DNA from: Maylandia zebra | Lineage: Eukaryota; Chordata; Actinopteri; Cichliformes; Cichlidae | Length of the DNA stretch: 64,000 bases | Assembly (NCBI RefSeq): GCF_041146795.1 | Contig: NC_135175.1 | Span: 37,230,169-37,294,168 of the forward strand | Reading direction: 5' to 3' | Notes under the pieces: generated by a model | Databases searched by the model: none | Seen by the model: only the letters and a program-made list of their open reading frames with translations | Told to the model about the DNA's origin: nothing | Made by a program: the position numbers and the translations under genes | Shown here: piece by piece, positions 26,481-37,913 of the stretch | Numbering within the stretch: the stretch's first letter is position 1 | Layout: every line of letters starts with the position of its first letter

Positions 26481-27005
26481 TCCACAGGCTGCTCCTGCAG
26501 GAGCTCCAAGACTCCCTGTGGGTTTGGGCCCACCTTGTGGCTGCTGTCATTGGTGGACGGCTCCGGTCTCTGCAGTGATGTCACCGTGTTAGCAGGACCT
26601 CAGCTGACATGGGGACACTTCTGTGTTTCCGTCTGAGCTGAGTGAAGTCATTCCACCTTAAATCAGCTGCAGTTACAGTACTGAGCAGAGGCAGGAAGGC
26701 CGCTCGTGTCCTCCAGCTTAACCAGCACAGACTCAGGTGTGTCATCACTTCCTTGTTACCTGCACAGGTACAGCCGGCGCTTTGACAGGACACTTATTTG
26801 TGAAGGAAGAGAAACGCTGATGTAAATATTCTGATGTCATCAGCCGCAGGTCATGTCACAGTGGCTCCACCCACAGATGCTCGGTGGTGCAGTCGGCTCA
26901 AAGCTCGTTTGAACTTTCTCCTGTGGCTGATTGGACGTCCAGCTGTGTGATGCCCTGTATGATGTTAACGTTTGTCCTCTGTGGCGCCCCCTGCAGGTGT
27001 TCCAG

Positions 27006-30000
27006 ATGATCGTTGAAGGACACAGGAGGGAGGAGAGGAGGAGGAAGGAGGTGGGCTGTCAGAGCGAGGCGGCCGAGAGGAGGGACGCCGCCGTCCAGGT
27101 GGATCTGCTGACTCAGCAGCTAAGCTGGAGACACTTAGGTGAGACTCAGGGACACGTGATTTATCACCGTGCTCTCTGAAACACGGAGCTTCAAACTCAT
27201 ATCCAGTCCAACGTGTCTGTAAAGCAGCACTGAAAACAAACCAGCTGCATGTGAAACACATAGTTACACGGACTCAAACACAGGAAGCCTGCCAACACAC
27301 AAGCCGTTACGCTGGTCGCTATAGCGATGCACCATAGTGCAGCTGTAATAACTGTGTGACGAAGGGCTCGACCTGAGGAAGGAAGAACCTGATTCCACAG
27401 GCTAGACATTGGCCCAGGTCCCCTGTGGCACCCAGAGGCCACGCAGAGCCGGTCCACACAGATCCATGCAGAGCTGGTCCACACAGAAGTCGCTCCGGGT
27501 GGTTTCCTCTGAGGGCTCGAGCCGGCGGACGGACTCAAGGTTCGTCTCTGTGAATGGTGGGTAAAAGGGGGCTTGCCTCGTCGCCGAGCGCCATCTTCGG
27601 GTTTAGAGCCTGTGGGCGTCTCACTCACCCGGCCACAGACGTGGAGTCACGGGTAGAGTCACAGTCCACGGCCTTTGTTCTGAAGCCACTTCACAGCTGA
27701 GAAGATGGTGAACTTCCTGTTCCTGTCCCACACCTGCTGATTAGAAACACCTTCTGCCCCGGTAAACACACCTGAGCAGACACACTGTTTTCTTCCTCAC
27801 AGATGTCTAAATTTACCCAGAATTCATTGCAGTGCTGACATTGAGACCCTTGATCGCTTCATGGCCAGGTGCTCTCTGAGTTATTAGTCGTGTCCAAATT
27901 CATGGGCTGCATCCTCCTGAGGACCCGGCCTTCACGGTCTATGGGGGCCGGGTCTTCAGAAGGTCGGGTAGGCCGGAAGTAAACGGCCGTGAAATTGGAC
28001 GGTCCAGCCTTCAGATTAGCGTCACCGCTGTCTCGGTGGAGTTTAATAAACTCGGCCGTCTGCTCCTTGCTATCTAAAATATAACAGGACACTGGAGTAA
28101 ACTCTCGACCATCTGTTTAATCAGTTTTCTGTTTGACGTTTATTCAGCTGTGTGAAAACCAAGGAGGAACCCACCCGGGGGATTAATAAAGTTTTATCTA
28201 ATCTAATCTAATAATGTTAATCTCAGCCAAACCGATTTACTCATAAACAAATAAAACACTGAAAAAAAGCCAAACAATAACATTTTAGGTTCTCTAAGTG
28301 ACTTATATATTACGTTTAACCCGAGCAGCGAAAGACCGAGGTGATCTGAAAATGATGTGCTGGGAGTTTGCTGTTCTCGGCGGCTTCAGTGACCCTCGAG
28401 CTCCCGTCGAGCTGGTGGGCAGCAGAAGTCTCTGAAAACATCGAAGCACTTTTGCAAATATGCGATATCTTGATAAACCGAGCAGATATTAAAAGTTTAC
28501 ACAGCTACATTCTCGCCTGAAAATATGTTAAAAGTTTATTTTGTGACCCAGAGAGAGTAGTAACAGTAATATTAAAACTTAGTAGCGGCCGCCATTGCCA
28601 GAAACTGGAGTTTGGCTGGGCTGCGCTATGAATTCTGGGATATGGTGGGCCACAAAGGACACACCCGACCCGTCCTTCAAATTCGGGGAAAAGCAGGACG
28701 CATTTGTCGGCTGCATTCGGAGGAGTCTACGAATTCGGACAGCCTTCGGCGCGTCGCTGTGATGTAATCGTTCTACAAATGCGTCCTCGGGAGGATGCAG
28801 CCCATGAATTTGGACACGCCCATTAACTGTTTGAAGCAGAGCGCGCTCACACGTACGCCTCTCCCCTCTCAGGTGTTTCCTGCCACTGTGGCGCCTTCCA
28901 GGTGGATGAATCAGCAGGGGGCGCTCTGCTGCAGCTCTGCAGGAGTCGGGCATCACGCTGCGGCACCGACCGCCCCGCCCTGCTACCCAGCGTGCCTCTG
29001 TTCTCCGAGCACTCTGTTCTGCCTCCCCCGACTCCTGCGGACGTCTCGGCTGCTCCTCCTGGACTCATCGCTCCCCTGAGCCCGGGGCTGGCCGAAGAGG
29101 AGGAGCAGGAAGAGGAGCAGGAGGTGCACGTACCTGAGGGTAGGTTTTGTAAGTGTCAGGTTAAATGAGATGTTTGAAGATCGAGTCCACTCAGAGCAGG
29201 AAGCCTTTAATCTGCTCATGTGTTCTTGACCTCCCAACCTTTCATCCTTCAGCCTCCTCTCACAGGAGATTGACTCTCTGCATCAGTCAGTATCTGGGTT
29301 ATTGATTAGTGATCGGTTCTTTGTATTAATCAGTATTTGAACATTAACTTCCTTTACTCTTCTCCTGCAGAGGAGAGACTCTGCTCTGAGAATGTGGCAT
29401 TTAAAGAAAAGAAGAAGATGGTGGGGGGGAGGTGGCCTGATGGTGGTGAAAGACAAAAGTCATCACTGGCTGACAAATCGACCAATCACATCGCAGGAAA
29501 TGCGGCCGGGAAGAGGAGGAGACTAAAGATTAAGCTTCTGAAGAAGGATGAGGAGTCCCACACCAGCAAGCGAGGAGAGGAACAAACAACCAGGATCCAG
29601 GAGAGGAAGGAGAACGAGGGGCAGGAGGAGGAGGAGAGAGGAGGGGAGGAGACCATGAAAGAAAGGGGAGGAGTCAAATCTGTCATAATAAAGACTGAGG
29701 AGGGTCGGAGACCGAGGAGGATGGTTGGCCCGACAGTCAGATACCTGCTGGAGTCTGAGCAGCAGTCACATGGGCCAACAGCAGCCAATCACAGCAGAGC
29801 GAGCAGAGATGTGCGGAGGAGAAAGATGGGGAGGCCGAGGAAGGAGCAGAAGGAGCTGGATGACAGCAGCACGGTGGAGTCCTCAACAGACGGAGGAGCA
29901 GAGAGATGGTGGAAGCTCTGCCAGGTCAGTCCTTCACTTGAACGTCACATCACCTTTGTTTCTCTGACCTTTGACCTTCAACTTTACCTGTCTCCAGGTG

Positions 30001-33000
30001 TGTGGTCTGAACGTCACCAGCCAGGCGTCTCTGGATCTCCACCTTTCCGTCCACAGACCGGCTTCTAGCTGCGCACAAGCTGCTGCTGACCAACAGCAAG
30101 AACAAACCAATCACGCGCAGGGTGATGCAGAGGAGAGGGAGGAGCCTCAGAGGCAGAGGAGGACAGTCTGCCAACCAATCAGGTACCTACTGGAGTCGGA
30201 GGAAGTGTCACATGGTTCTGGAACAGCCAATCAGACCAATCAGGAGGCAGCTACCAAACCCACAAGAAGGAGAGGAACATCAAAAGATGCTGTTGGGGGC
30301 GGGGCTTCAGAGGTGATTGACAGGCCTGAGACTAATGCTAAAGACACAGGTCACATGGTCACAACAGGAGGAAGAGAGGAAGGAGAGGAGGAGCCTCACA
30401 GGACAAAGAGGACGATGGTTGGCCGACCAATGAGGTACCTGCTGGAGTCAGAGGAAACAGGTGGTGTCAGAACCTCCAATCACGATGCAGAAAACAAACC
30501 CACACAGCGCAGGCGAAGACCAAAAAATGTTTTTGATTTCAGTGAGGCTGGGGGCAGGGCTTCAAAGATGACTGACTGTTCTGATACTGAAGATAAAGTA
30601 ACGGATCACATGGTGTCAACGGGAGGAAGAAAGGAAGGGGAGGAGCCTCAAAGGCCCAGGAAGCTCCTCCTCACAGCACCCACCGAGGCTCCTTATTGGT
30701 CAAGAGACATAAACCGTGCGAGAACACGTCCCAGCTGGTTGGTCGACTACTGGACCCTGAACAGGAGTGGGAATGGAAGGAGGGGGACAAAGAGGAGCAG
30801 AGTGGAGGACGACGACGAAGAAAGGGAGGCGCAACAAGTCTGTGTGGAGAAGGAGGAGGAGCCTCAAAGGCCGAGGAGGACGATGGTTGGCCCACCAATC
30901 AGGTACCTGCTGGAGTCAGAGGAGACAACACGGGGTTCTGGAACAGCCAATCAGACCAATCAGAAGGCAGCTAACAAACACACAAGGAGGAGAGGAAGAT
31001 CAAAAGATTCTGTTGGAGGCGGGGCTTCAAAGATGACTGACTGTTCTGACATTGGAGATAAAGACACAGGTCACATGGTCTCAACGGGAGGAAGACAGGA
31101 AGAGGAGGAGCTTCAGAGACCAGGAAAGACGGTTAGTCCACCAATCAGATGCCTTCTAGAGTCAGAGGTGATAACAGATATTTTACAATCATCCAATCAG
31201 GATGCAGAACACAAGCCCATGTCTTCTGACCTTTACTTGAACTTTACCTGTTACTACAGCCTCTTTTTCTACCTACTCGGATCGACTTGCCGCGGTTTTC
31301 AGGTTTCCTATTAGTTCGTAGTTCCTGGTACCAGGTGATGTTCGGCCGGCGTTCCAGGAAATTCGAGCAAATATGAAAATGTGCCCCTGATTGGCCAGTC
31401 AGTGGCTTCCCTCGATGAGTCGTGATGGCGTCTCATTCACAAAAATGAAAAGCGCCATTTTTGAAGTTGGGTAGCGACAGAAATGGCTACAAAAGCAATG
31501 CCGTGTTCCCGAGTCTGACGCCACAGACCAAGCAGCGGGTCCATCGCGCCTCGACGTCCACCTTTATTGGTGTTGCACATTAATTGCTATAACAATGACC
31601 ACGTACATTAAGTACTTACCAGATTGTAGTGGAAAACCAGTCATGGCGAGTGGTTCCGAGTAGGTAACCATGGAAATTAGGGCTGGGTATCGTCACTGAT
31701 CTCTAGAATCGATTCGATTTCGATTCATGAGGTCCCGAATCAATTCGATCCACAATTCGATTCGATTTGAATCGGGTAAATTTAGCCTGAGACAGTCAGA
31801 AATATTATAATTCAGGTCATGCATCAGTACATTTCCATATTTTTATATCTATAAAAAGAAAGCTGATACTTGCGGGACTTTATCAAAGGTGTGAGCATCA
31901 CAGCAGAGGGCTTTGTGTCAAAGTAACTGAGGATAAAACACAGAAAAACATGAAGGCGACTTTCCTGGCCTGGATTTTAACAGATGACCTTAAAAATATT
32001 CTGCAGTAGATCAAAAACGAAAGAAAACCATGAATCAACACATGAACATGACCTGATGCTGCTGAAGTGAAGCAGAGCAAAGTTTACAGAGGTTTGATTA
32101 CAGGCACAGCTGAGAGTTTTGCAATTTGCATCATTTTAAAAAGTTTAAATTTGCTCAGTATTGAACAGCAGAAATGAGGCTTTCTTCTCAGAAGTAAGTA
32201 AAAGGACAAAAACAGCGGCCAACAGCCTGTAAACAACGGTAGAGTTGTGCGTAACAAGCAAGCGAATAATGCAGAAAACAGATTTTTAGACGGGAAACTG
32301 TTCTTGAAGTACAGAGAGAGAGAGCTGTGCATGAAGTGTGATTTTTATCGTGGTGGAAGCAAAACAGCAAAAATCAGAGTGAATTCTTTGTGTTTTGTGT
32401 TTCCATCTTTGTACAGAATCCTGCTCTCATTTAACCTGAGATTCTGGCATTCCGGGCAAAATAAATTTATCCAAGCTAGAATCGATTTTAAACGATAAAT
32501 TGATAATCAAAGCCCACCCCTAATGGATGGGCTTCTTCTTTCCCGACTTTTAACCAGACTTTTCTGCCCCTTTTGTCTTTAGTTAGCTGTAATTAACCCA
32601 ACGCTCACCTGACCTTTGTCTGACCTTTCCCCCCTGCAGGCGTCTGCCCTCCACCCGTCCGTCCACAGACCAAAGCAACCTTTCGGCTGTCACCTCTGCA
32701 ACAGGAAGTTCAGCTGTGCCAGCGGGCTGTTCCTGCACCAATGCGATCAGCACCACAGCAATATAGGTGGTCTCTACAGCAACGGATGTGGGGCGGCCCT
32801 GAGCAACGCCCAAGCTCCTAAAAACAAACCACAAAAACAGACCACCCAGGATGACAAGGAGGAGGAGCCTCAGAGGCCCAGGAAGCCCCTCCTCACAGCA
32901 CCCACCAAGGCTCCTTTTTGGTCAAGAGGCATAAACCGTGCGAGAACACGTCCCAGCTGGTTGGTCAACTACTGGACCCTGAACAGGAGTGGGAATGGAT

Positions 33001-36000
33001 GGAGGGGGACAAAGAGGAGCAGAGCGGAGGAGGAAGAAAAAGAAGAAAGGGAGGTGCAACAAGTCTGTGTGGAGAAGGAGGAGGAGCCTCAAAGGCCGAG
33101 GAGGACGATGGTTGGCCCACCAATCAGGTACCTGCTGGAGTCAGAGGAGACAACACGGGGTTCTGGAACAGCCAATCAGACCAATCAGAAGGCAGCTAAC
33201 AAACACACAAGGAGGAGAGGAAGATCAAAAGACTCTGTTGGAGGCGGGGCTTCAAAGATGACTGACTGTTCTGACATTGGAGATAAAGACACAGGTCACA
33301 TGGTCTCAACGGGAGGAAGACAGGAAGAGGAGGAGCCTCAGAGACCAGGAAAGATGGTCAGTCCACCAATCAGATGCCTTCTAGAGTTGGAGGAAACGTC
33401 ACATGATTCTGGAACAGCCAATCACACTGATCAGGAGGCAGTTACCAAGCTCACAAGAAGGAGAGAAAGATCAGATGCTGTTGGCCTCTGTGAGCCTGGG
33501 GGCGGGGCTTCAGAGATGATTGACAGGCTTGACGCTAAAGTTAAAGACATAAGTCACGTGGTTGAAAAGGGCAGAAGAAAGGGAGATGAGAAGAAGGAGG
33601 AGCCTCAGAGGCTGAGAAGGACGATGGTCGGCCCACCAATCAGGTACCTGCTGGAGTCAGAGGAGCTGTCACGGGGTCAAAGAACAGCCAATCAGGACAC
33701 AGAAAACAAACCCACACACAGCAGACGGAGCCCAAAAAAGGTTGGTAGCCACAGTTAACTGATCAATCAGGAGGCAGCTAACAGCACCTGCCATTAAGTT
33801 CTTAGGTCGACCATATTAAAGATTGAACCCATCTCTAATGATCGGCTATGTACCACAGGCCTTCAAGCTGGCTGTAGTTAAACCTTTACTCAAAAATCAT
33901 CTCTAGACCCAGCAGTCTTAGCTAATTATAGGCCAATCTCCAACCTTCCTTTATATCAAACATCCTTGAAAGAGTAGTTGTCAAACAGCTAACAGATCAT
34001 CTTAGACTTTTAGAGACTTTCTATTGTCATTGTGCAGTTTCTTGCACAGCGAAATTGGGTAGCTGGATCACAAAGGTGCTAAAGTAAAAAGAAGAGAAAC
34101 CAATATACAACGAAGGCAGAAAATAAATAAATAATTAAATCAATAGCTGGGATAGGCTCCAGCGCCCCCCGCGACCCTGAAAAGGATAAGCGGAAGCGAA
34201 TGGATGGATGGATGGATGGATGGATGAATCAATAGAATAAAATAAAAAACAGTGTATATGTATACATATGTGAGTGGAACTATATACATGGTGTATGTGG
34301 AGGAAACATTGAAACAGACTGGGACCAAAATAATTGCACAGAACATGGAAAGACTGAGATATTGCACATAGATGATCAACAGCAGTGTCAGGGTGGATGT
34401 GTTGGGGAAGTCTTTACACACTAGTTTGCATTAAGAGTTCTGACAGCCCACGGGAAGAAGCTGTTCTTTAGTCTGTTGGTTTTGCACCTGATGGATCTGA
34501 GCCTTTTTCCAGAGGGCAGGATGTTGAAGAAGTGGTGGTTAGGATGGAGGTGGTCCTTTATAATTGCCCTGGCTCTGGAGAGACATCTTGAGCTGGCAAT
34601 TAAGTCCAGGGAGTTCTGATGACCCTCTGTAGTCTCTTCTTGTCAGCTGTTGTGCAACCAGCGTACCACACAGGGATGGCGTGCACCAGCACACTCTCGA
34701 TAGTGGCACAGTAGAAGGACCTCTGCAGAGGAGTGGCTTATTTGAAGAGTTTCAGTCAGGTTTCAGAGCTCATCACAGCACAGAAACAGCTTTAGTGAAG
34801 GTTACAAATGATCTTCTTATGGCCTCTGACAGTGGACTCATCTCTGTGCTTGTCCTGCTAGACCTTAGTGCAGCGTTCGATACTGTCGACCATAATATCC
34901 TATTAGAGCGATTAGAACATGCTGTAGGTATTACAGGTACTGCACTGCAGTGGTTTGTATCATATCTATCTAATAGGCTCCAGTTTGTGCATGTAAATGG
35001 AGAGTCCTCTTCACACACTGAGGTTAATTATGGAGTTCCACAGGGTTCAGTGCTAGGACCAATTCTGTTTACATTATACATGCTTCCCTTAGGCAGCATC
35101 ATTAGAAGACATAGCATACATTTACACTGCTATGCAGATGACACCCAGCTCTATCTGTCCATGAAGCCAGATAACACACACCAATGAGTTAAACTGCAGG
35201 AATGTCTTAAAGACATAAAGACCTGGATGGCCGCTAACTTTCTGCTTCTTAATTCAGATCAAACGGAGGTTATTGTACTCGGCCCTGAAAAGCTTAGAAA
35301 TATGGTATCTAACCAGATCCTTACTCTGGATGGCATTACCTTGGCCTCCAGTAACGCTGTGAGGAACCTTGGAGTCATTTTTGACCAGGACATGTCCTTC
35401 AACGCACATATTAAACAAATATGTAAGACTGCTTTCTTCCATTTGTGCAACATCTCTAAAGTTAGAAATATCCTGTCTCAGAGTGACGCTGAAAAACTAG
35501 TTCATGCATTTATTACTTCCAGGCTGGACGACTGTAATTCATTATTATCAGGAAGTCTAAAAACTCCCTGAAAGCCTTCAGTTAATCGTGACCTTTCTCC
35601 TCTGCAGACGTCTGTCTTCCACAGACCGAAGCGCCCGTTCGGCTGTCACATCTGCAACAGGAAGTTCAGCCGTGCCAGCAGACTGTTCCTGCATCATTGC
35701 AATCAGCACCGCAGCATCATAGACAGTTCCCAAGGCAACAGAGTTGGGATGGCCATGAGCAGTGCTCGAGCTTCTGATGGCAAATGGAAAGAAGGAACCC
35801 AGGGTAAGAACGAGAATGGGGAGGAGCCTCAGCGGCAGCGAAGGAGGAGAGTTGGCCCACCAATCAGATACCTACTGGAGTCAGAGGAGTTGTCACATGG
35901 TCTTAGAAAAGCCCATCAGAGTGCAGCAACCAAACCCACACAAAGGAGAGGAAGAATGAAGGCTGGTGGTCTCACTAAGGCTGGGGGCGGGGCTTCACAG

Positions 36001-36141
36001 ATGATTGATAGGTTTGAGGCTACCTTTGCCACAGACAGACAGACAGGTGTGCACAGGCAGACTTACCTGGTTCACAGAGACTTGCAGGATTGTCAGGTGA
36101 CCATCTCCCCCTGCTCTGTCACAATGCAGCGCCTCCTCTGA
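27006..36141 (+). CDS. Unnamed modular gene: C2H2 fingers, AT-hook-like motif, nine PIRYLLESE repeats
   Basis: I do not recognise this gene. Exons: A 27006-27138 (acceptor 26996), B 28873-29139, C 29371-29924, D from 29998 (possible donor at 31167; otherwise a stop at 31312-31314), E 32640-33740, F 35608-36141. A-B-C-D and E-F join in frame at GT-AG sites; D-E fits in phase 0 only with the 31167 donor. If all are joined the product is about 1250 residues. Exon C carries [10 protein letters not shown], an AT-hook-like core. The C/D junction builds one C2H2 finger (CQVC...HLSVH). Exons E and F each open with another (FGCHLC and FGCHIC, ending H-x4-H). Nine modules share a basic lead (PQRPRRTM), [13 protein letters not shown] and an Asn/Gln-rich tail, starting near 29709, 30150, 30393, 30862, 31110, 33084, 33338, 33600 and 35830. 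The composition suggests a nuclear DNA-binding protein, which is inference. The start is the first ATG of exon A; an earlier coding exon is possible. Confidence 0.65.
27889..28818. mobile_element. MITE with ~35-bp terminal inverted repeats
   Basis: The left end CGTGTCCAAATTCATGGGCT is repeated inverted at the right end (28784-28818), with one mismatch over about 35 bp (TCCTCCTGAGG versus TCCTCCCGAGG). Internal sub-copies of the end occur near 28700-28740. It lies in intron A-B, and its right end is only 54 bp from the exon B acceptor. No target duplication was found. A 'cacccgggggattaataaag' LINE-type tail is nested near 28168-28210. Confidence 0.8.
31270..31666. mobile_element. Short TIR element in the D-E interval
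   Basis: The left end TACCTACTCGGATCGACTTG and the reversed right end TACCTACTCGGAACCACTCG are terminal inverted repeats that continue with 'GGTTTTC' on both sides. The element is about 397 bp and non-coding. No clear target duplication is visible. It begins exactly where exon D loses similarity to the other modules. Confidence 0.7.
31678..32522. mobile_element. hAT-like MITE in the D-E interval
   Basis: The ends read TAGGGCTGGGTATCG and, reversed, TTAGGGGTGGGCTTTGAT; the sub-terminal sequence is rich in 'ATCGATTCGAT'. The flanks ATGGAAAT and ATGGATGG are only an imperfect 8-bp duplication. It carries no transposase. Confidence 0.7.
33830..35575 (+). mobile_element. L2-type LINE remnant interrupted by another element
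   Basis: Decayed reverse transcriptase shows LAVVKPLL and NYRPISNLP (33860-33960), then [45 protein letters not shown] and [11 protein letters not shown] (34728-35571). There is an in-frame stop at about 35185. Between about 34012 and 34727 lies a foreign insertion. The element fills intron E-F of the modular gene in the sense direction. Confidence 0.88.
34012..34727 (-). mobile_element. Rex-type LINE 3' UTR nested in the L2
   Basis: It starts 'agagactttctattgtcatt', contains 'cacgggaagaagctgttctt' and 'ccagagggcaggatgttgaa', and ends at 'cgatagtggcacagtagaag'. These are typical of a fish Rex LINE 3' region in antisense. A further piece, 'gggataggctccagcgcccc' with (ATGG)n, is nested at 34147-34225. 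Confidence 0.65.
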
Positions 36142-36245
36142 TTGGCTGATTACGTTCTTGTTAAACATGTTTGTTTTAATTTTTTCTATGAAGTCTGGTT
36201 TCAGTGATTTTAGGTGTGTGTGTGTGTGTCACACTGTTTTTGAAC

Positions 36246-36251
36246 AATAAA
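36246..36251 (+). terminator. Probable polyadenylation signal of the modular gene
   Basis: AATAAA lies about 105 bp after the exon F stop codon, just downstream of a short (GT)n run. It suits a compact 3' UTR. Confidence 0.6.
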
Positions 36252-37219
36252 ATGAAATAATGTCCTGCTCCTTTTTTCTGTCCTGCTGTTCATGGTTTCT
36301 AATGAGGTCAAAGGTCAGGCTGCACCGCCCATGGAACTGCATGATGTCAGAGAGGGGATATCCTTATATGGTCGCATCAGGCTCTGAGTAATCTAAATCA
36401 ATGTGGGCCATGACCCCCTGGTGGACGTCACAGGTACTGCAGGTGAGCCTGGAGCCATCACTGCGTAGTACAAATATCACAAATGCTACAATCAAACCGA
36501 AGTATTCGAGTGTATTTAGCAGTAGTTCCAGTCCTGACAGAGAAAGTCCTCCCTGCAGAGTCCTCCATCATCATCATCGTCACTGTGTGATGAGTTTAAA
36601 TAAGAATCAGTTTTCAGATTATATAGCTTAAAGTGTCACCATGACGACCAATCCTCATCCTCGCACTCAGGACCACTGGAGGACACCAGACTGCAGGACA
36701 GGTGTGGTGCAGGTAAACTCGGCCTCACTGAGAAAAACACAAGAACAGAGCTGTTTATCATCTAACACAGCACATAACAGGCAAGGCACGATTGTCCAAT
36801 CAGCAGCCTCCCTGGTAACACCTTTGTGTCTGTGATTATAAACTAGACTGATGCTGCTGTTCAGGAGTCTCCTCCACTTTCACTGCTAGCTCGCCTCATC
36901 TGTTAGTGTCACTGACCTCTGACTGCCCGCCTCAGTAACGTGACCTCTGACCTCTCGTCTTCCTCACTAGTTCAGCCCCATTTGGCGCCTCAGTGATCAC
37001 TCACATGCTGCCGTTAGCTTCACACAGGTGAAGCACACCTTCAGTTTGTGACGGGCAGCCAATTAGACAGACGCTGGCTCAAAGGGGGAGGGGCTGCACA
37101 TCTTGTTAAAGTCAGAGGGCTGCAGCTCGAGTCATTCTGCTGCGCAGTGTTATAAACATTACGGTAATGCTCCAGCTGCGGTCTTTATGGGAGAAGGGTC
37201 TGGCTGCAGCCACTGGGAG
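36252..37219. other. Intergenic, no gene seen
   Basis: This stretch separates the modular gene from the 37.2-41.1 kb block. No exon, recognisable repeat family or conserved protein was identified. Confidence 0.4.
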
Positions 37220-37270
37220 CGCCATATTGGGACCTCCACAGTAACCGGAAACACGTGACCTCCACAGTAG
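37220..37270 (+). promoter_or_regulatory. Left arm of 51-bp inverted repeat (promoter-like)
   Basis: It contains GCCATATTG (a YY1-type CCAT core), CCGGAA (ETS-type), an overlapping CACGTG E-box and two 'cctccacagta' phrases. It matches the reverse complement of 41047-41097 at 47 of 51 positions. The sequence between the arms holds a relict gene on the plus strand, so this arm could have been that gene's promoter. Confidence 0.7.
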
Positions 37271-37913
37271 CACTGCACGGATCATCGACTGTGGAAACCT
37301 TGCAAGTGGATCATAAAGGTTGGCACAGAGTCTTTCATGTATAAATTTGCCGTTAATAATTATATAATTTTAGAAATCATCTAGTTTGCTTACACTGATT
37401 ACGTTGGCACTTTGTTAGCGTTACAACAACGGTCAGACCCCCGAGGTATCTAAACTTTAGTAAGACTGCACTTTTGACACCTCTGGTTAGCATTTAGTGG
37501 TCAGTTTCAAACGTATTTGATTTTTGCTTCTTATTGAACTACTTTTCACGATCTGTAACATCAATGCACATTGTTCCATTTACTGCGTATTGCACTTTGT
37601 TCACGTCTTTCATTCCACCTGCATCAACGCTGTAAAGTTTGTCACAAAGAGATTTATACATTTATAAATACTACTATTCTCTATTCCATTCTGTTCTGCT
37701 TTTTTATTGCCCAGATTTTTGTTAGCGTTTGTTAAATTGTCTGTTATATGTCAATAGATACGTATGTCACAAATAAAAGTGTCTGGTAAATTATGTTTTC
37801 GTAAAGAATTTTCTCCCCAAATCTCTAACATGCTAACTGTAACATGTTATTTCTGCTAAAACCTGAACTTAAAGGTGTATATGGTGTTTATCTGTTTTTC
37901 TCTCTGTTTTAGA

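Larger units (their letters stand above)
30640..33392 (+). repeat. ~530-bp direct duplication between exons D and E
   Basis: 30640-31167 and 32862-33392 are near-identical coding copies (for example [20 protein letters not shown] versus [20 protein letters not shown]). One extra codon in the second copy shifts the offset from about 2222 to 2225. Each copy holds one full PIRYLLESE module, the linker that follows and the start of the next. The high identity suggests a recent duplication. Confidence 0.88.

Noticed and set aside
26332-26592. Hydrophobic 64-86-codon plus-strand frames
   Set aside because: They overlap a dispersed fish repeat and have no splice context linking them to the modular gene.
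28795-29079. Plus-strand frame starting MQPMNLDTP at the exon B region
   Set aside because: Its start is the MITE terminal repeat (also seen inverted at 27859-28092); the frame that joins exons A and C is a different one.
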